From: Saprospiraceae bacterium
GTDB taxonomy: Bacteria; Bacteroidota; Bacteroidia; Chitinophagales; Saprospiraceae
NCBI GenBank assembly: GCA_020629965.1
Contig: JAHDCG010000011.1
Location: 1 to 35,921, forward strand
Length of the DNA: 35,921 nt
Direction of reading: 5' to 3'
The translations under genes were made by a program, and so were the position numbers. The stretch's first letter is position 1, and each line of letters starts with the position of its first letter. The notes under the pieces are model-generated. The model worked only from the letters and a program-made list of their open reading frames with translations. It did not search any database and had not been told where the DNA came from. Below are positions 14,798 to 23,041 of the stretch, piece after piece.

Positions 14798-16018
14798 ATG
14801 AAACAAACACTTATCGCAGTCGCTGCGCTGCTACTTGGCGTCGGCACCCTCACCGCACAATGCCCGCAAAGCAGTTTTCCGGGCACGCACATCATTCAAA
14901 AAGGCGAAACGCTGTACAGCATCGCTAAAATGTACGGCATTTCCGTGCGCGACATTACCGTCGAAAACAACATCACGACGAGTACCGTGCTGCCTGCCTG
15001 CGCGGGTCTGCGCATCCCGACCGTCACGACTTACGAGCGCGGCGCGGAGACGGCTCGCATCGAAACGACCGCCGTGCCGACAACTACGCCCGCACCCGCC
15101 GGAAATACCGCCGACGTCAGCACCTACGCCATGCGTCTGCTGAACAGTCGCGGCACGCACATTGCCGCCGCCGGCGAAAGTCTGGAAAGCATTGCCGCCT
15201 ACTACGGCTATACCCCCGGCAGAATGCGCGAAATGAACAGCGTCGGCGCGACTTACCAAGTCACACCGGGTGCGGTCTTGGTGGTCAGCGAATGCTATTT
15301 TCAAAACGGAACCACGCAGCCGAACGCCGGCGGAAATGTCGGTTTTAACGCCGGAAATACGGGCACGACTTCCGTAAATTTCGGTAACACCACCACGGCT
15401 GCCACCAAAGCAAAACCGACCGTGCCGACCGCAACCACAAACCAACCCGCCGTCGAAACCCCGCGCGGCGCAACCGGCGATTTCCCGCCCGCCGCCGCTG
15501 CTTACATGAAGTCCGAAGAACTTTCGATGGTCGATGAAATCAACCTCGTGCGCAGCAATCCTGCCGGCTATATTCCTTACATCGAGGAGTACAAAGCCAA
15601 AATCCAACGCGGCGAAGGTTTCGGCTCCCTCGCAGTCGCCGACGAACTCATCGCCGAACTGCGCAACACCCCGCCGCGTTCCGTCCTGCAACCCCTCGAA
15701 TGCCTTTATCGCGCCGCCCGTCAACACGGCGAAGACCAACGCCCGACCGGCAGCGTTGACCACATCGGCACCGACGGCTCGTGGCCCTGGGACAGAGTCC
15801 TGCGTGCTTGCCCCAAGCTGACCGACGGCAACGAAAACCTCGTCGGCGGCCCTGCCTCCGTGCGCGACGCGGTCATCATTTTGCTCATCGACGACGGCAT
15901 TCCCGGTCGCGGTCACCGCAAGACGATGCTGCAACCCGATTGGAAATACGTGGCGACTTACAAAATCGGTAAAGTGGGAATCATGCCTAACAGTTGGGTG
16001 CAGAAGTTTGCTTATTGA
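14798..16018 (+). CDS. Secreted LysM-CAP domain protein
   Basis: The 406-residue exported protein has a signal peptide 1-20 (LIAVAALLLGVGTLTA). A canonical LysM domain at about 29-74 (HIIQKGETLYSIAKMYGIS) should bind peptidoglycan or chitin-like glycans; a second, weaker LysM lies at about 119-163. A Thr/Asn/Pro-rich linker spans 165-232, and a CAP (SCP/PR-1) domain covers about 240-406. The CAP cavity residues seem present: His in RQHGEDQ, Glu in GNENLVGG and His in GHRKTML. CAP proteins act in cell-surface interactions or as proteases, but no activity can be assigned here. The start is the ATG at 14798, which gives a clean signal peptide. A strong terminator follows at 16132. Confidence 0.88.
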   Translation: MKQTLIAVAALLLGVGTLTAQCPQSSFPGTHIIQKGETLYSIAKMYGISVRDITVENNITTSTVLPACAGLRIPTVTTYERGAETARIETTAVPTTTPAPAGNTADVSTYAMRLLNSRGTHIAAAGESLESIAAYYGYTPGRMREMNSVGATYQVTPGAVLVVSECYFQNGTTQPNAGGNVGFNAGNTGTTSVNFGNTTTAATKAKPTVPTATTNQPAVETPRGATGDFPPAAAAYMKSEELSMVDEINLVRSNPAGYIPYIEEYKAKIQRGEGFGSLAVADELIAELRNTPPRSVLQPLECLYRAARQHGEDQRPTGSVDHIGTDGSWPWDRVLRACPKLTDGNENLVGGPASVRDAVIILLIDDGIPGRGHRKTMLQPDWKYVATYKIGKVGIMPNSWVQKFAY

Positions 16019-16023
16019 TTTTA

Positions 16024-16049
16024 GGGGAGAGGAGAGAGGAGAGAGGGGG
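16024..16049. repeat. GA-rich low-complexity tract downstream of LysM-CAP gene
   Basis: Repeated GGAGAGA words begin 6 bases after the stop codon. It is nearly the same sequence as the GA-rich repeat coding for the tail of the acetyltransferase at 3552-3591, so related repeat DNA occurs both inside and outside genes. Confidence 0.6.
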
Positions 16050-16131
16050 TTTTCGCTTTTTTTAGCGGAGAGCGAAGAGTAGCGAGTTGAGAGTGCTCTT
16101 TTATTTGCTTTGACTTCCTTTTTTTGAAATG

Positions 16132-16169
16132 AAAAACCCGAATTTTCTTTGTGGAAAATTCGGGTTTTT
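16132..16169. terminator. Bidirectional perfect hairpin terminator
   Basis: The 16-base arms 16132-16147 and 16154-16169 are perfectly complementary around a 6-base loop, with A5 and T5 at the ends. It lies between the convergent LysM-CAP and PorT-like genes. Confidence 0.9.
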
Positions 16170-16264
16170 GTTTTTTGGTGACAAATTTGTAAATCAGCGA
16201 AAATCATCCCGACTGAAGTACGGGACAGGTATTTATTCATAAAGAATCAGCGTAAAAGATTCTC

Positions 16265-17065
16265 CTAATTCCCCACCACCGCCTTCTTCTCCAAACCCCA
16301 CAAATACCCCACCGTAAACATCAAATTTTTCCACGGCGTAAAGTCCGACTCCGCCGGGCGTTCCGTGCGGTAATCCTGCAAACCGTGGCGGTAGGCGAGC
16401 GTAAAACTCAAATTATTTTCCGTCACGTAAGCAATGCTGCCGCGCAGACCGTAGTCGAAAGATTGGAAAGCATCTTTGTCATTGCTCACCGTATTTCTCG
16501 TACTTTGCGCCTGCGGCAAGAGTGACCCGAAACCGCCGAGAGGTCCCAAATCGTCTAAATTTATCAAACTCAAAGCGGGAATATCTTCTTCGACCGTCGC
16601 CCGACTTTCCGCACCGACCAAAACCGCCGCGTAGCCGCCGAGCGAGAAGTTAATGCGCTCTTCGCGAAAATTGAAAAGCAGCGGAATTTCGATAAAACTG
16701 CCCGTTACCGTGCCGCGTATTTGTTGGTTAATGTCTAAATTCAATCCTTCCAAATCAACACCGCCGAAAGCGCCCAAGAGGTCGAACAAGTCACCGAACT
16801 CATCCGTCAGCGAACCCACCGACGTCGAGTCGAAACCGATTTGCTTTTGCGCATAAAATATACCCGTGCCGATGCTGATTTTATCGTTCAAGACGAAGTC
16901 CGCCCGCAGTCCCGCGTTTACGCCGAGTTGATAATTTTGGGAGCCGCCCGTCTCGGAAACGGGAGAAAGATTGACACCGAGTTCGGGGCCGAGGTATATT
17001 TTTTGCGCCGAAAGCGTGAGTGCGAAAGTGCAAAGCAGCAGAGCAGAGAGGAAAATTTTGTGCAT
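16265..17065 (-). CDS. PorT-family outer-membrane beta-barrel protein
   Basis: The 266-residue protein begins with a signal peptide (HKIFLSALLLCTFALTLSAQ), then alternating beta strands typical of the small Bacteroidota barrels grouped as PorT/OMP_b-brl_2: KIYLGPELGVNLSP, YQLGVNAGLRADFVL, SIGTGIFYAQKQIGF, GSFIEIPLLFNF, FSLGGYAAVLVG, and a final aromatic strand (WKNLMFTVGYLWGL). Such proteins sit in the outer membrane; the exact role is unknown. PorT itself acts in type IX secretion, but this gene should not be named porT on fold alone. The frame extends to a TTG at 17164, but ATG 17065 starts the signal peptide and has a good promoter 36 bases upstream. Confidence 0.8.
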   Translation of the reverse strand: MHKIFLSALLLCTFALTLSAQKIYLGPELGVNLSPVSETGGSQNYQLGVNAGLRADFVLNDKISIGTGIFYAQKQIGFDSTSVGSLTDEFGDLFDLLGAFGGVDLEGLNLDINQQIRGTVTGSFIEIPLLFNFREERINFSLGGYAAVLVGAESRATVEEDIPALSLINLDDLGPLGGFGSLLPQAQSTRNTVSNDKDAFQSFDYGLRGSIAYVTENNLSFTLAYRHGLQDYRTERPAESDFTPWKNLMFTVGYLWGLEKKAVVGN

Positions 17066-17100
17066 GATGAGGTTTGTTTGGTGAAGATTTATATTTCCGA

Positions 17101-17133
17101 CAAAAGTACGAAACGCTTTTGTACAGACAGCAA
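17101..17133 (-). promoter_or_regulatory. Bacteroidota-type promoter of the PorT-like gene
   Basis: On the minus strand TTG (17131-17133) is followed after 22 bases by TACTTTTG (17101-17108), a full match to the TTG / TAnnTTTG consensus within the accepted spacing. The -7 element ends 36 bases before the ATG at 17065. It also argues against the upstream TTG start at 17164. Confidence 0.7.
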
Positions 17134-17173
17134 AAATCTGTAAATCTATCCCCTTTTTAACCAATCATTTGAC

Positions 17174-17217
17174 AAAAAAAGAACGGGTCGAAGACTGAAA
17201 AATCAGCTGCCGACCCG
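17174..17217 (-). terminator. Rho-independent terminator of the first T9SS-cargo gene
   Basis: On the minus strand the arm 17211-17217 pairs with 17184-17190 (CGGGTCG/CGACCCG), with an inner CTGA/TCAG stem-loop, and is followed by seven U at 17174-17180. It begins 26 bases after the stop at 17243. Confidence 0.75.
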
Positions 17218-17242
17218 CTTAATAAAGACTTATCAAAAATCT

Positions 17243-18436
17243 TTACTCAACCAACGTCACCTTGCCCGAGCCGACGACTCTGCCCGTTTCATCGCGCACC
17301 GTATAGACGTGCGCCCCGACGGTCCGACCGTCCGGCTCGATGCGAAATTGCTGCAAGCCCGCACCGCCGACGAGGGGCTGACGGTGTACGTTTCTGCCTT
17401 GCATATTTATCAAATCGAAAGACCAATCCTGCGCATTTGCTTTATCGAAAGTCAAGGCAAAATCACCCGCAGCGGGATTGGGTGCGGTTGCAATACTTAT
17501 AAGTTGGTCGGCAGGTGTGTGGAGCGACGAGACGTAGCCGATGATGTCGGTATTGAGGGCAGCGTAGTTATCTCCGTTATCGGATATGCCCAATTCCATG
17601 AGAACATTATTAAAACCCTCTCCTATAAATCGGTATATTTCATCGGAAGATGTTTCACCCTGCACCAGGTTTAAATTGTCCAGTAACGGTTGCGGAGCAG
17701 GACTGCCTGCCAGAAAAATACTATCGACGAAGTTAGTGGTCCCCGACACCAACAGCACGGGAACTTCCACCGGTAGTTCACTTTGCGGGTCGATGACTCT
17801 GATTTTACCCCAACCGTTGACTTCTTTATAGTCTGTGCGAAAGACGGAAGCGACTCCCGGGGTGTTATCGAGTCCGAATACGGCGGCGGTAGCTAAAAAG
17901 TTCGAATTCAGCGTCGTCGCGCCGTCCTCAAGCACGTCGTTGTAATTCAACGGAAAATTGATTGTCACGCCGGGCGACTCATAAACATTTACTGTTCCCG
18001 GGTAAACCAAACTGTCCGTACTGCTGCCCGTTATCGACTCTAACGGAAGAGAAAGAGGCTGACTGACTCTTCCGATGGTTCGAAAGGTACTTTCGTCCAA
18101 TATACTGTAAAATTCAAACTGTTGAAAAGCTCCGGGGAAAAGGGCATTCTCTAAGAGAACTACATCCACACCGTTTGCCGAAGGGAAAAGGTCGCCGTCG
18201 TAAGGTATTCCGTCGTTAACAGTGTAACTGTCGGAGAGCGGGAAGTTGAGGTTGGTAAAATCCCACAACATATCCTCGCCGGCGGCGGGAAAGACTATAT
18301 CCGCTTCGTTATCGGCGGCGACGAGTATGTTGTCCAATCCGAACTCATAGAGAAATTCGGACTTTTCGATGGTGATTTGTGACGATAAATGCGCGGCACA
18401 GCAGAAGAAGAAAAACGCGGCTAAAAATTTGTACAT
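17243..18436 (-). CDS. T9SS type A sorting domain-containing exported protein (paralog 1)
   Basis: The 397-residue protein has a signal peptide (FLAAFFFFCCAAHLSSQ), a mostly beta-strand middle region with no recognised catalytic motif, and a C-terminal type IX sorting domain of about 75 residues (TAPNPAAGDFALTFDKANA, then FDLINMQGRNVHRQ and ending GRVVGSGKVTLVE). It should cross the outer membrane through the T9SS and be released or surface-anchored. It shares length and motifs with the gene upstream at 18531: GEDMLWDFT, GWGKIRVIDPQSELPVEVPVLL, DSIFLAGSPAP and IIGYVSSLHTPAD. A terminator lies between the two genes, so each is probably transcribed alone. Function unknown. Confidence 0.8.
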   Translation of the reverse strand: MYKFLAAFFFFCCAAHLSSQITIEKSEFLYEFGLDNILVAADNEADIVFPAAGEDMLWDFTNLNFPLSDSYTVNDGIPYDGDLFPSANGVDVVLLENALFPGAFQQFEFYSILDESTFRTIGRVSQPLSLPLESITGSSTDSLVYPGTVNVYESPGVTINFPLNYNDVLEDGATTLNSNFLATAAVFGLDNTPGVASVFRTDYKEVNGWGKIRVIDPQSELPVEVPVLLVSGTTNFVDSIFLAGSPAPQPLLDNLNLVQGETSSDEIYRFIGEGFNNVLMELGISDNGDNYAALNTDIIGYVSSLHTPADQLISIATAPNPAAGDFALTFDKANAQDWSFDLINMQGRNVHRQPLVGGAGLQQFRIEPDGRTVGAHVYTVRDETGRVVGSGKVTLVE

Positions 18437-18452
18437 AACGAAAAGTTTTATT

Positions 18453-18504
18453 AAAAATCCGACCGAAGAGCCTGCAATCGGCAGGTGTCGCCGCTCGGAT
18501 TTTT
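18453..18504 (-). terminator. Terminator between the tandem T9SS-cargo genes
   Basis: Outer arms 18453-18462 and 18495-18504 (AAAAATCCGA/TCGGATTTTT) enclose an inner GCCTGC/GGCAGG stem-loop. On the minus strand it follows the stop of the 18531 gene by about 26 bases and ends in U5. Confidence 0.75.
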
Positions 18505-18530
18505 TGGTGATTTACAGAAAAAGGGGAGAG

Positions 18531-19724
18531 TTATTGCAGGTTGATTTTACCCGAGCCGACGACTTTTCCGCTGTCATCGCGCACGATATAGACGTGTGCA
18601 CCCTTAACGAAAGTCGGAACGGCAATGCGATAGTTTTGTGCATTTGTTTCGCCGTCGAGCGTCTGACGGTGTACCGCTGCGCCCTGCATATTTATCAAGC
18701 TGAAAGACCAGTCCGCTGCGTTTGTTTTATCGAAAGTCAAAGTAAAATCACCGCTCGACGGGTTGGGTGCGGTTGTCATATCAAGCAAATCCGCAGCAGG
18801 TGCGTAGAGAGAAGACACGTAGCCGATGATGTCGGCATTGAGGCGTACATCGTAGTTGCCGACGTAGCGTTCCGAGATAATCATGGCAAAGGAGCTAAAG
18901 CCTTTAGCGTAAAATTTGAATTCATTCAAAAAAACTTGATTGCCTTGAGACTGTCCGAAGGGAGTCAGTAATTCTTCCGGTGCGGGGCTGCCCGCCAAGA
19001 AAAAGCTGTCTGTCAGCACACCTTCTATTCTGTTCAGTAATACCGGAAACTCTACGGGTTCAGCACTAACCGGGTCTATCACTCTGAGTTTTCCCCATCC
19101 TTGCACAGCACCGTATTCCTCGTATTTTCCCACAATCTGTACGGGGGCGTTATTCAAACCGAACGGTGTTGCGGTCAACAGTAAATTATCGGTTTCATAG
19201 CGCACGTGGTCTTGCTGGACATCTCCGAAATTTAACGGGAACTTGACTACCGTAGATGGTTCCTCCGGATAATAGTTTGAAGTCGCTCCGTAAACAATCG
19301 AGTCCGTAGGCACGCCGGTCAGGCTTTCCAGAGGAATAGAGAGCGGTAAATATGTACTGCCGACTACGGAAAAACCGTTTTCATCGTATCGAGAATAAAG
19401 AATGCTTTCCCGAAATACTCCGTCAAAAAGATTGAGGACAGCCGTGCTTCCTACTTGTCCGTTTGCTTCGGGAAACTCATCACCGGAGTAGTCCGTCTCC
19501 GTGTCGGCTACGTAAATTTCCGAAGACGGAAAACTGACGGAGGTATAATCCCACAGCATATCTTCGCCGAGTTCGGGCAGAGACGCATCGGTGGGCGTTT
19601 CCGCTCGTATAAAGCTGACCGTGCTGTTGTATTCGTAGGTATAATCAGAGGCTTCGACGGTGATTTGTGCGGAAAGAGCCGCTGCGAAAAACAAGGAGAG
19701 TGTGATTGTAAACAGTTTTTTCAT
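18531..19724 (-). CDS. T9SS type A sorting domain-containing exported protein (paralog 2)
   Basis: Also exactly 397 residues. Signal peptide KLFTITLSLFFAAALSAQ, a beta-rich region with the same landmarks as paralog 1 (GEDMLWDYTSVSFPSSE, GWGKLRVIDPVSAEPVEFPVLL, DSFFLAGSPAPEELL, IIGYVSSLYAPAADLL), and a T9SS sorting domain (TAPNPSSGDFTLTFDKTNA ... VVGSGKINL). The C-terminal 110 residues are clearly closer to paralog 1 than the N-terminal half. Tandem duplication followed by divergence of the exposed part is the simplest reading. No enzyme motif is seen. It is preceded by about 220 bases that hold no gene. Confidence 0.8.
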   Translation of the reverse strand: MKKLFTITLSLFFAAALSAQITVEASDYTYEYNSTVSFIRAETPTDASLPELGEDMLWDYTSVSFPSSEIYVADTETDYSGDEFPEANGQVGSTAVLNLFDGVFRESILYSRYDENGFSVVGSTYLPLSIPLESLTGVPTDSIVYGATSNYYPEEPSTVVKFPLNFGDVQQDHVRYETDNLLLTATPFGLNNAPVQIVGKYEEYGAVQGWGKLRVIDPVSAEPVEFPVLLNRIEGVLTDSFFLAGSPAPEELLTPFGQSQGNQVFLNEFKFYAKGFSSFAMIISERYVGNYDVRLNADIIGYVSSLYAPAADLLDMTTAPNPSSGDFTLTFDKTNAADWSFSLINMQGAAVHRQTLDGETNAQNYRIAVPTFVKGAHVYIVRDDSGKVVGSGKINLQ

Positions 19725-19887
19725 GACAATTTTTTTTGTGAAAAAGGAAAATTAAAACTGCCGAAAAAATCAGTCCGTTTCAATTTTCCGTATTTTCACT
19801 TGGTGATTAAATTTTTGAAAAATTCGCGTTTCTAAGCGATTTTACCACCAAGATATTTGCAAAAAATGTCATAAAAAGCGGAGATGT

Positions 19888-19907
19888 CCGACTGACGGGT
19901 CAGCCGG
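19888..19907. terminator. Possible hairpin terminator downstream of the response regulator
   Basis: Arms 19888-19895 and 19900-19907 pair over 8 bases (one G-U) around CGGG. On the minus strand it lies about 35 bases after the stop of the response regulator. The nearest U run is 10 or more bases away, so termination is uncertain. Confidence 0.35.
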
Positions 19908-19942
19908 TCCGAACGGTAGGTTTTTTTGTTTGAACGGAAACA

Positions 19943-20668
19943 TCAGGAATCGAGCAACCGCCCCAGCAACTCCGCCCGGTGCGCCCGACTTATCGGTATT
20001 TCCGTATCGTTAATAAACAAGCGATGCTCCTCAAATCGCTTTACGTGGTCGATATTGACAACGTAGCTGCGGTGTGTGCGCACCAAAGAGGGGTAATTCA
20101 ACTTTTCGACCAGGTGACCGAGGGGCGTGGTTTGCACGATTTTGTCGGTTTGGGTGAAAAGAGTAGAGTAGTTGCCGTCGGCTTCCAACCACAGCAAATC
20201 GTGCAAAATGATTTTAAAATATTGCCTGCGGTGTTTTAAAAAAATGCTGTCCTTGTTTGCTTTGCGCGGACTGAATGCAGGCGTTTTTTCTTCCGCAGTC
20301 GTTTTAAAAACCGCCAAATCAATCGCGATTTTTATGCGGCGGTCGTTAAACGGCTTGAGCAAATAAGCGGCCGGGCGCGTTTTTTTTGCCCGCTCTACCG
20401 TCGCGTCGTCGGCGAGGGCGGTGAGGTAAATAAACGGGATATCGGTCTGCGCCGTAATCCGGGCGGCGGTCTCGATGCCGTCCGTCTTGCCCTTGATGTT
20501 GATGTCCAAGAGCACGAGGTCGGGCGGATTTTTAGTCAGGGAGCGCAAGGCATCCGCACCGTTATCGGCGATATCGGTGATGATAAAACCCATGTTTTCC
20601 AAGCGCAGCGCGAGGTCTTGCGCGATGAAGGGTTCGTCTTCTACGAGGAGTATTTTTACAGGTTTCAT
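19943..20668 (-). CDS. LytTR-type response regulator
   Basis: The 241-residue protein has a receiver domain (1-120) and a LytTR DNA-binding domain (about 140-241). Receiver landmarks: acidic pocket Glu10-Asp11 in LLVEDEP, phospho-acceptor Asp55 in LVLLDINIKG, Thr83, and Lys105 in LLKPFNDR. The LytTR part shows FLKHRRQYFKIILHDLLWLEADGNYSTL and FVRTHRSYVVN-like sequence (LVRTHRSYVVNIDHV). It should bind direct-repeat promoter sites when phosphorylated. Its ATG overlaps the TGA of the kinase gene by four bases (20665-20668), so the two are translationally coupled and form a cognate pair. Target genes cannot be named from this window. Confidence 0.93.
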   Translation of the reverse strand: MKPVKILLVEDEPFIAQDLALRLENMGFIITDIADNGADALRSLTKNPPDLVLLDINIKGKTDGIETAARITAQTDIPFIYLTALADDATVERAKKTRPAAYLLKPFNDRRIKIAIDLAVFKTTAEEKTPAFSPRKANKDSIFLKHRRQYFKIILHDLLWLEADGNYSTLFTQTDKIVQTTPLGHLVEKLNYPSLVRTHRSYVVNIDHVKRFEEHRLFINDTEIPISRAHRAELLGRLLDS

Positions 20669-22629
20669 GCGCCGAGTTTGTAGTTTTCAATGAGAAAATC
20701 GAAGCTGCTGCCCGGGCCGCGACCGACCGTCAGTTTGGCATCGAGTTGCTTCGCCAAAGAACTCAACAGTTGCGTGCCGAATGACTTTGCGTTGCGCGGA
20801 TTGTCGGTCGGGATAATGAAATCGCCGGGCAGACCTACGCCGTTGTCCGACAGGTTCAAATGCAGTTTTTTGTCCTTTTCTGCCAAGACGATTTTCACCT
20901 CGGGCTTTTTGACGCCTTCCGGAAAACCGTGCTTAAAAGTATTGGAAATAATCTCGTTGATAATCAAACCCAACGGAATGGCGGTCTCCACATCAACCTG
21001 CATTTTTTCTACGTCCAGAATAAGCGCGGCACTGTCGCGGTCGTAGCCGTAAGCATCGAAAATCATGTCGGACAGTTCTTCGATGTAAGACTGAATTTCA
21101 ATCGAAGTCAGGTTCTCTTTCTGATACAATTTTTGGTGAATCAAACTCATTGACTCCACCCGCGTCCGACTGTCGGTAATGGCTTTTTTGGCGGCGGCGT
21201 CTTCGGTTTTGTAAGATTGCAGCGACAAAATACCGGAAATAACCGACAGATTATTTTTGACGCGGTGATGCAGTTCGCGCAGCAAAATCTCCTTTTCCTT
21301 ACTTTGTTTGGCAATCAAATCGTTTTTGCGTTTGCGTGCCCGCAAGGTTAAAATCAAGCCGATAATCAGCAATAAAGACAACAAAGCTACGACCGCTAAC
21401 CACCAAAATCGGTTCCGTTGCAACTGAATTTCCGCCGCCTGCACCGCCGCTTTTTGCTCCGACAGTTCGAGGTCTTTTTGCACTTTTTCGGTTTCGTATT
21501 TGGTTTCGGCTTCGGCAAGACGGGCCGCGCTTTCTGCGGAGTAAATCGTGTCTTCCAGTAAAAAAGCCTCGCGCAAATTTTCGTAAGCGGGGCGATAATT
21601 GCCCGTTTCACGGTAAGCCGACGACAGCGTTTGCCTGACGCGAGAAATGCCTTTTGCATCATTGGTCGCCTCGGCAATCGGCAAGGCGCGGTTCAGATAG
21701 GGCAGAGCTTTTTCGGGTTTTCCGAGACTGATGTATTCATTGCCGACGGCATACATCGCCGAAAACTCCCCGTGTCGATTATTCTGCGCCTGAAAAATCG
21801 GCAGACTTTTCAGACTGTAATCTACTGCCTTTTGGTGTTCACCCAAATCCGAGTACAAGGCCGTCAGACCGTTGTAAATAAAGGGTACGGCGTCGCGTAT
21901 GCCGTGCTTTTTCGCTGTTTCCAATGCTGTCAAAAAGTTCTCTTCTGATTTTTCGGTATCGCCCGTTTTGCGATAAGTCGAGGCAATCATGTAGTGCGTG
22001 CTGACCACCTCCGACCAATTTTTTTCCGCCGTAAAGTAAGCTAAAGTCCGCTCGGCGTAGGCAATCGCCTTGTCGTATCGACCGAGGTCATAATGCAGTC
22101 TGCTGATGCCGTTTTCCAATACGGCTTTCTTCTCCGGCAGCTCTTCCGCTTCGGCAATTTTCAGTCCGCGCAGCAAATATTCTAAAGCCGCATCGTAATT
22201 TCCGCGACTCATCAGAATATTCGCCAACACCGAGCAGCCCTCGCTGACGGACTCCGCATCCGCTGCTTGTTCGGCGAGTTTCAAACCCTGCAAAGCCGTC
22301 TGTTCCGCCTCTTTGTACTCTCCGGAGGTGCTTGCCAAATACGCTTCTGCCAGCAAAACGCGCCCGTTATATTTATCCGTAGCGAGTTGCGCCGCAATGT
22401 GCCGCATGGTATCCAGCCAAGCATACGATTTTTCGATATCAACGTAAGTAAATTCGGAAAGCAGTGCGCCCGCCGCTGCAAAGCGGTCTTCGTCGGCAAC
22501 GGCGGTGCGAAATGCTCGGTCGAGGCTGTCGAGCGGCGATTGTGTTTCCTGCGCGGAAAGGAAATTGAAGAAAAACAAGACCGACAAAAAAGGCAGCAAG
22601 TTTTGCAGCGGGCAAAGGGATATTTTCAT
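20665..22629 (-). CDS. TPR-containing sensor histidine kinase, HisKA_2 family
   Basis: The 654-residue kinase pairs with the LytTR regulator that overlaps its end. Signal peptide about 1-26, TPR repeats about 70-355 outside the cytoplasm (for example AEQTALQGLKLAEQAAD and EKALPYLNRALPIAEATND), one transmembrane helix at 408-430, a short coiled segment, then the HisKA_2 domain with ILLRELHHRVKNNL (phospho-acceptor His454) and an HATPase with N-box IINEIISNTFKHG (Asn563) and DNGVGLP (Asp595). The long frame opens 57 codons earlier at 22800, but ATG 22629 starts a good signal peptide, while the upstream stretch is basic and not conserved-looking. The signal sensed by the TPRs is unknown, likely a protein or peptide ligand. 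Confidence 0.92.
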   Translation of the reverse strand: MKISLCPLQNLLPFLSVLFFFNFLSAQETQSPLDSLDRAFRTAVADEDRFAAAGALLSEFTYVDIEKSYAWLDTMRHIAAQLATDKYNGRVLLAEAYLASTSGEYKEAEQTALQGLKLAEQAADAESVSEGCSVLANILMSRGNYDAALEYLLRGLKIAEAEELPEKKAVLENGISRLHYDLGRYDKAIAYAERTLAYFTAEKNWSEVVSTHYMIASTYRKTGDTEKSEENFLTALETAKKHGIRDAVPFIYNGLTALYSDLGEHQKAVDYSLKSLPIFQAQNNRHGEFSAMYAVGNEYISLGKPEKALPYLNRALPIAEATNDAKGISRVRQTLSSAYRETGNYRPAYENLREAFLLEDTIYSAESAARLAEAETKYETEKVQKDLELSEQKAAVQAAEIQLQRNRFWWLAVVALLSLLLIIGLILTLRARKRKNDLIAKQSKEKEILLRELHHRVKNNLSVISGILSLQSYKTEDAAAKKAITDSRTRVESMSLIHQKLYQKENLTSIEIQSYIEELSDMIFDAYGYDRDSAALILDVEKMQVDVETAIPLGLIINEIISNTFKHGFPEGVKKPEVKIVLAEKDKKLHLNLSDNGVGLPGDFIIPTDNPRNAKSFGTQLLSSLAKQLDAKLTVGRGPGSSFDFLIENYKLGA

Positions 22630-23041
22630 TTGTATTGTTTCGCGGGCGATGTCAAAAAAGCATACGGCGGCAAAGCCGACAACATTGCCGGTTGAGGAAT
22701 ATAGAATTATGAAAAGCAGTAATGTGTTTTTGCGCCTTGGGAGTGTCGCAGAGGACGGAAGAGACAACAAAAGAGGAAGTTGCCTGCGCAAGGTACGCAA
22801 ATTTTTGAAAGATTTTGTATTTTTATGGTGGGGTCAGATGAAATGCGTCGGCAAGTAAGGCGGATAAGTACGGTGTCTAGCGGTCGGGAAAATGCCGGAT
22901 GAGTTTGGATAGGAGGTGTGTATCCCATTGAGCGGGTTTTTGATGCTTGCTTGATGCGGGAGATTTTGTGTGAGTATCAAAATAAGCTACATAAAGTGTA
23001 TCTTACCGCGTTATTTAAAACGAAAAACTACACACAAAACT
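22630..23041. other. Divergent intergenic region
   Basis: 412 bases between the kinase and the Rpn-like nuclease gene with no supported coding sequence. Open frames extending into it from both sides begin at TTG or GTG and lose domain support. No clear promoter core, terminator or repeat was found. Confidence 0.45.

Noticed and set aside
14831-16240. Minus-strand open frame of 469 codons opposite the LysM-CAP gene
   Set aside because: The plus strand encodes clear LysM and CAP motifs with a signal peptide; the antisense product has no recognisable pattern.
22970-23041. N-terminal extension of the Rpn gene from GTG 22970
   Set aside because: Adds 24 residues before the usual family start (NPHDKLFK region) without similarity to known members; ATG 23042 fits better.
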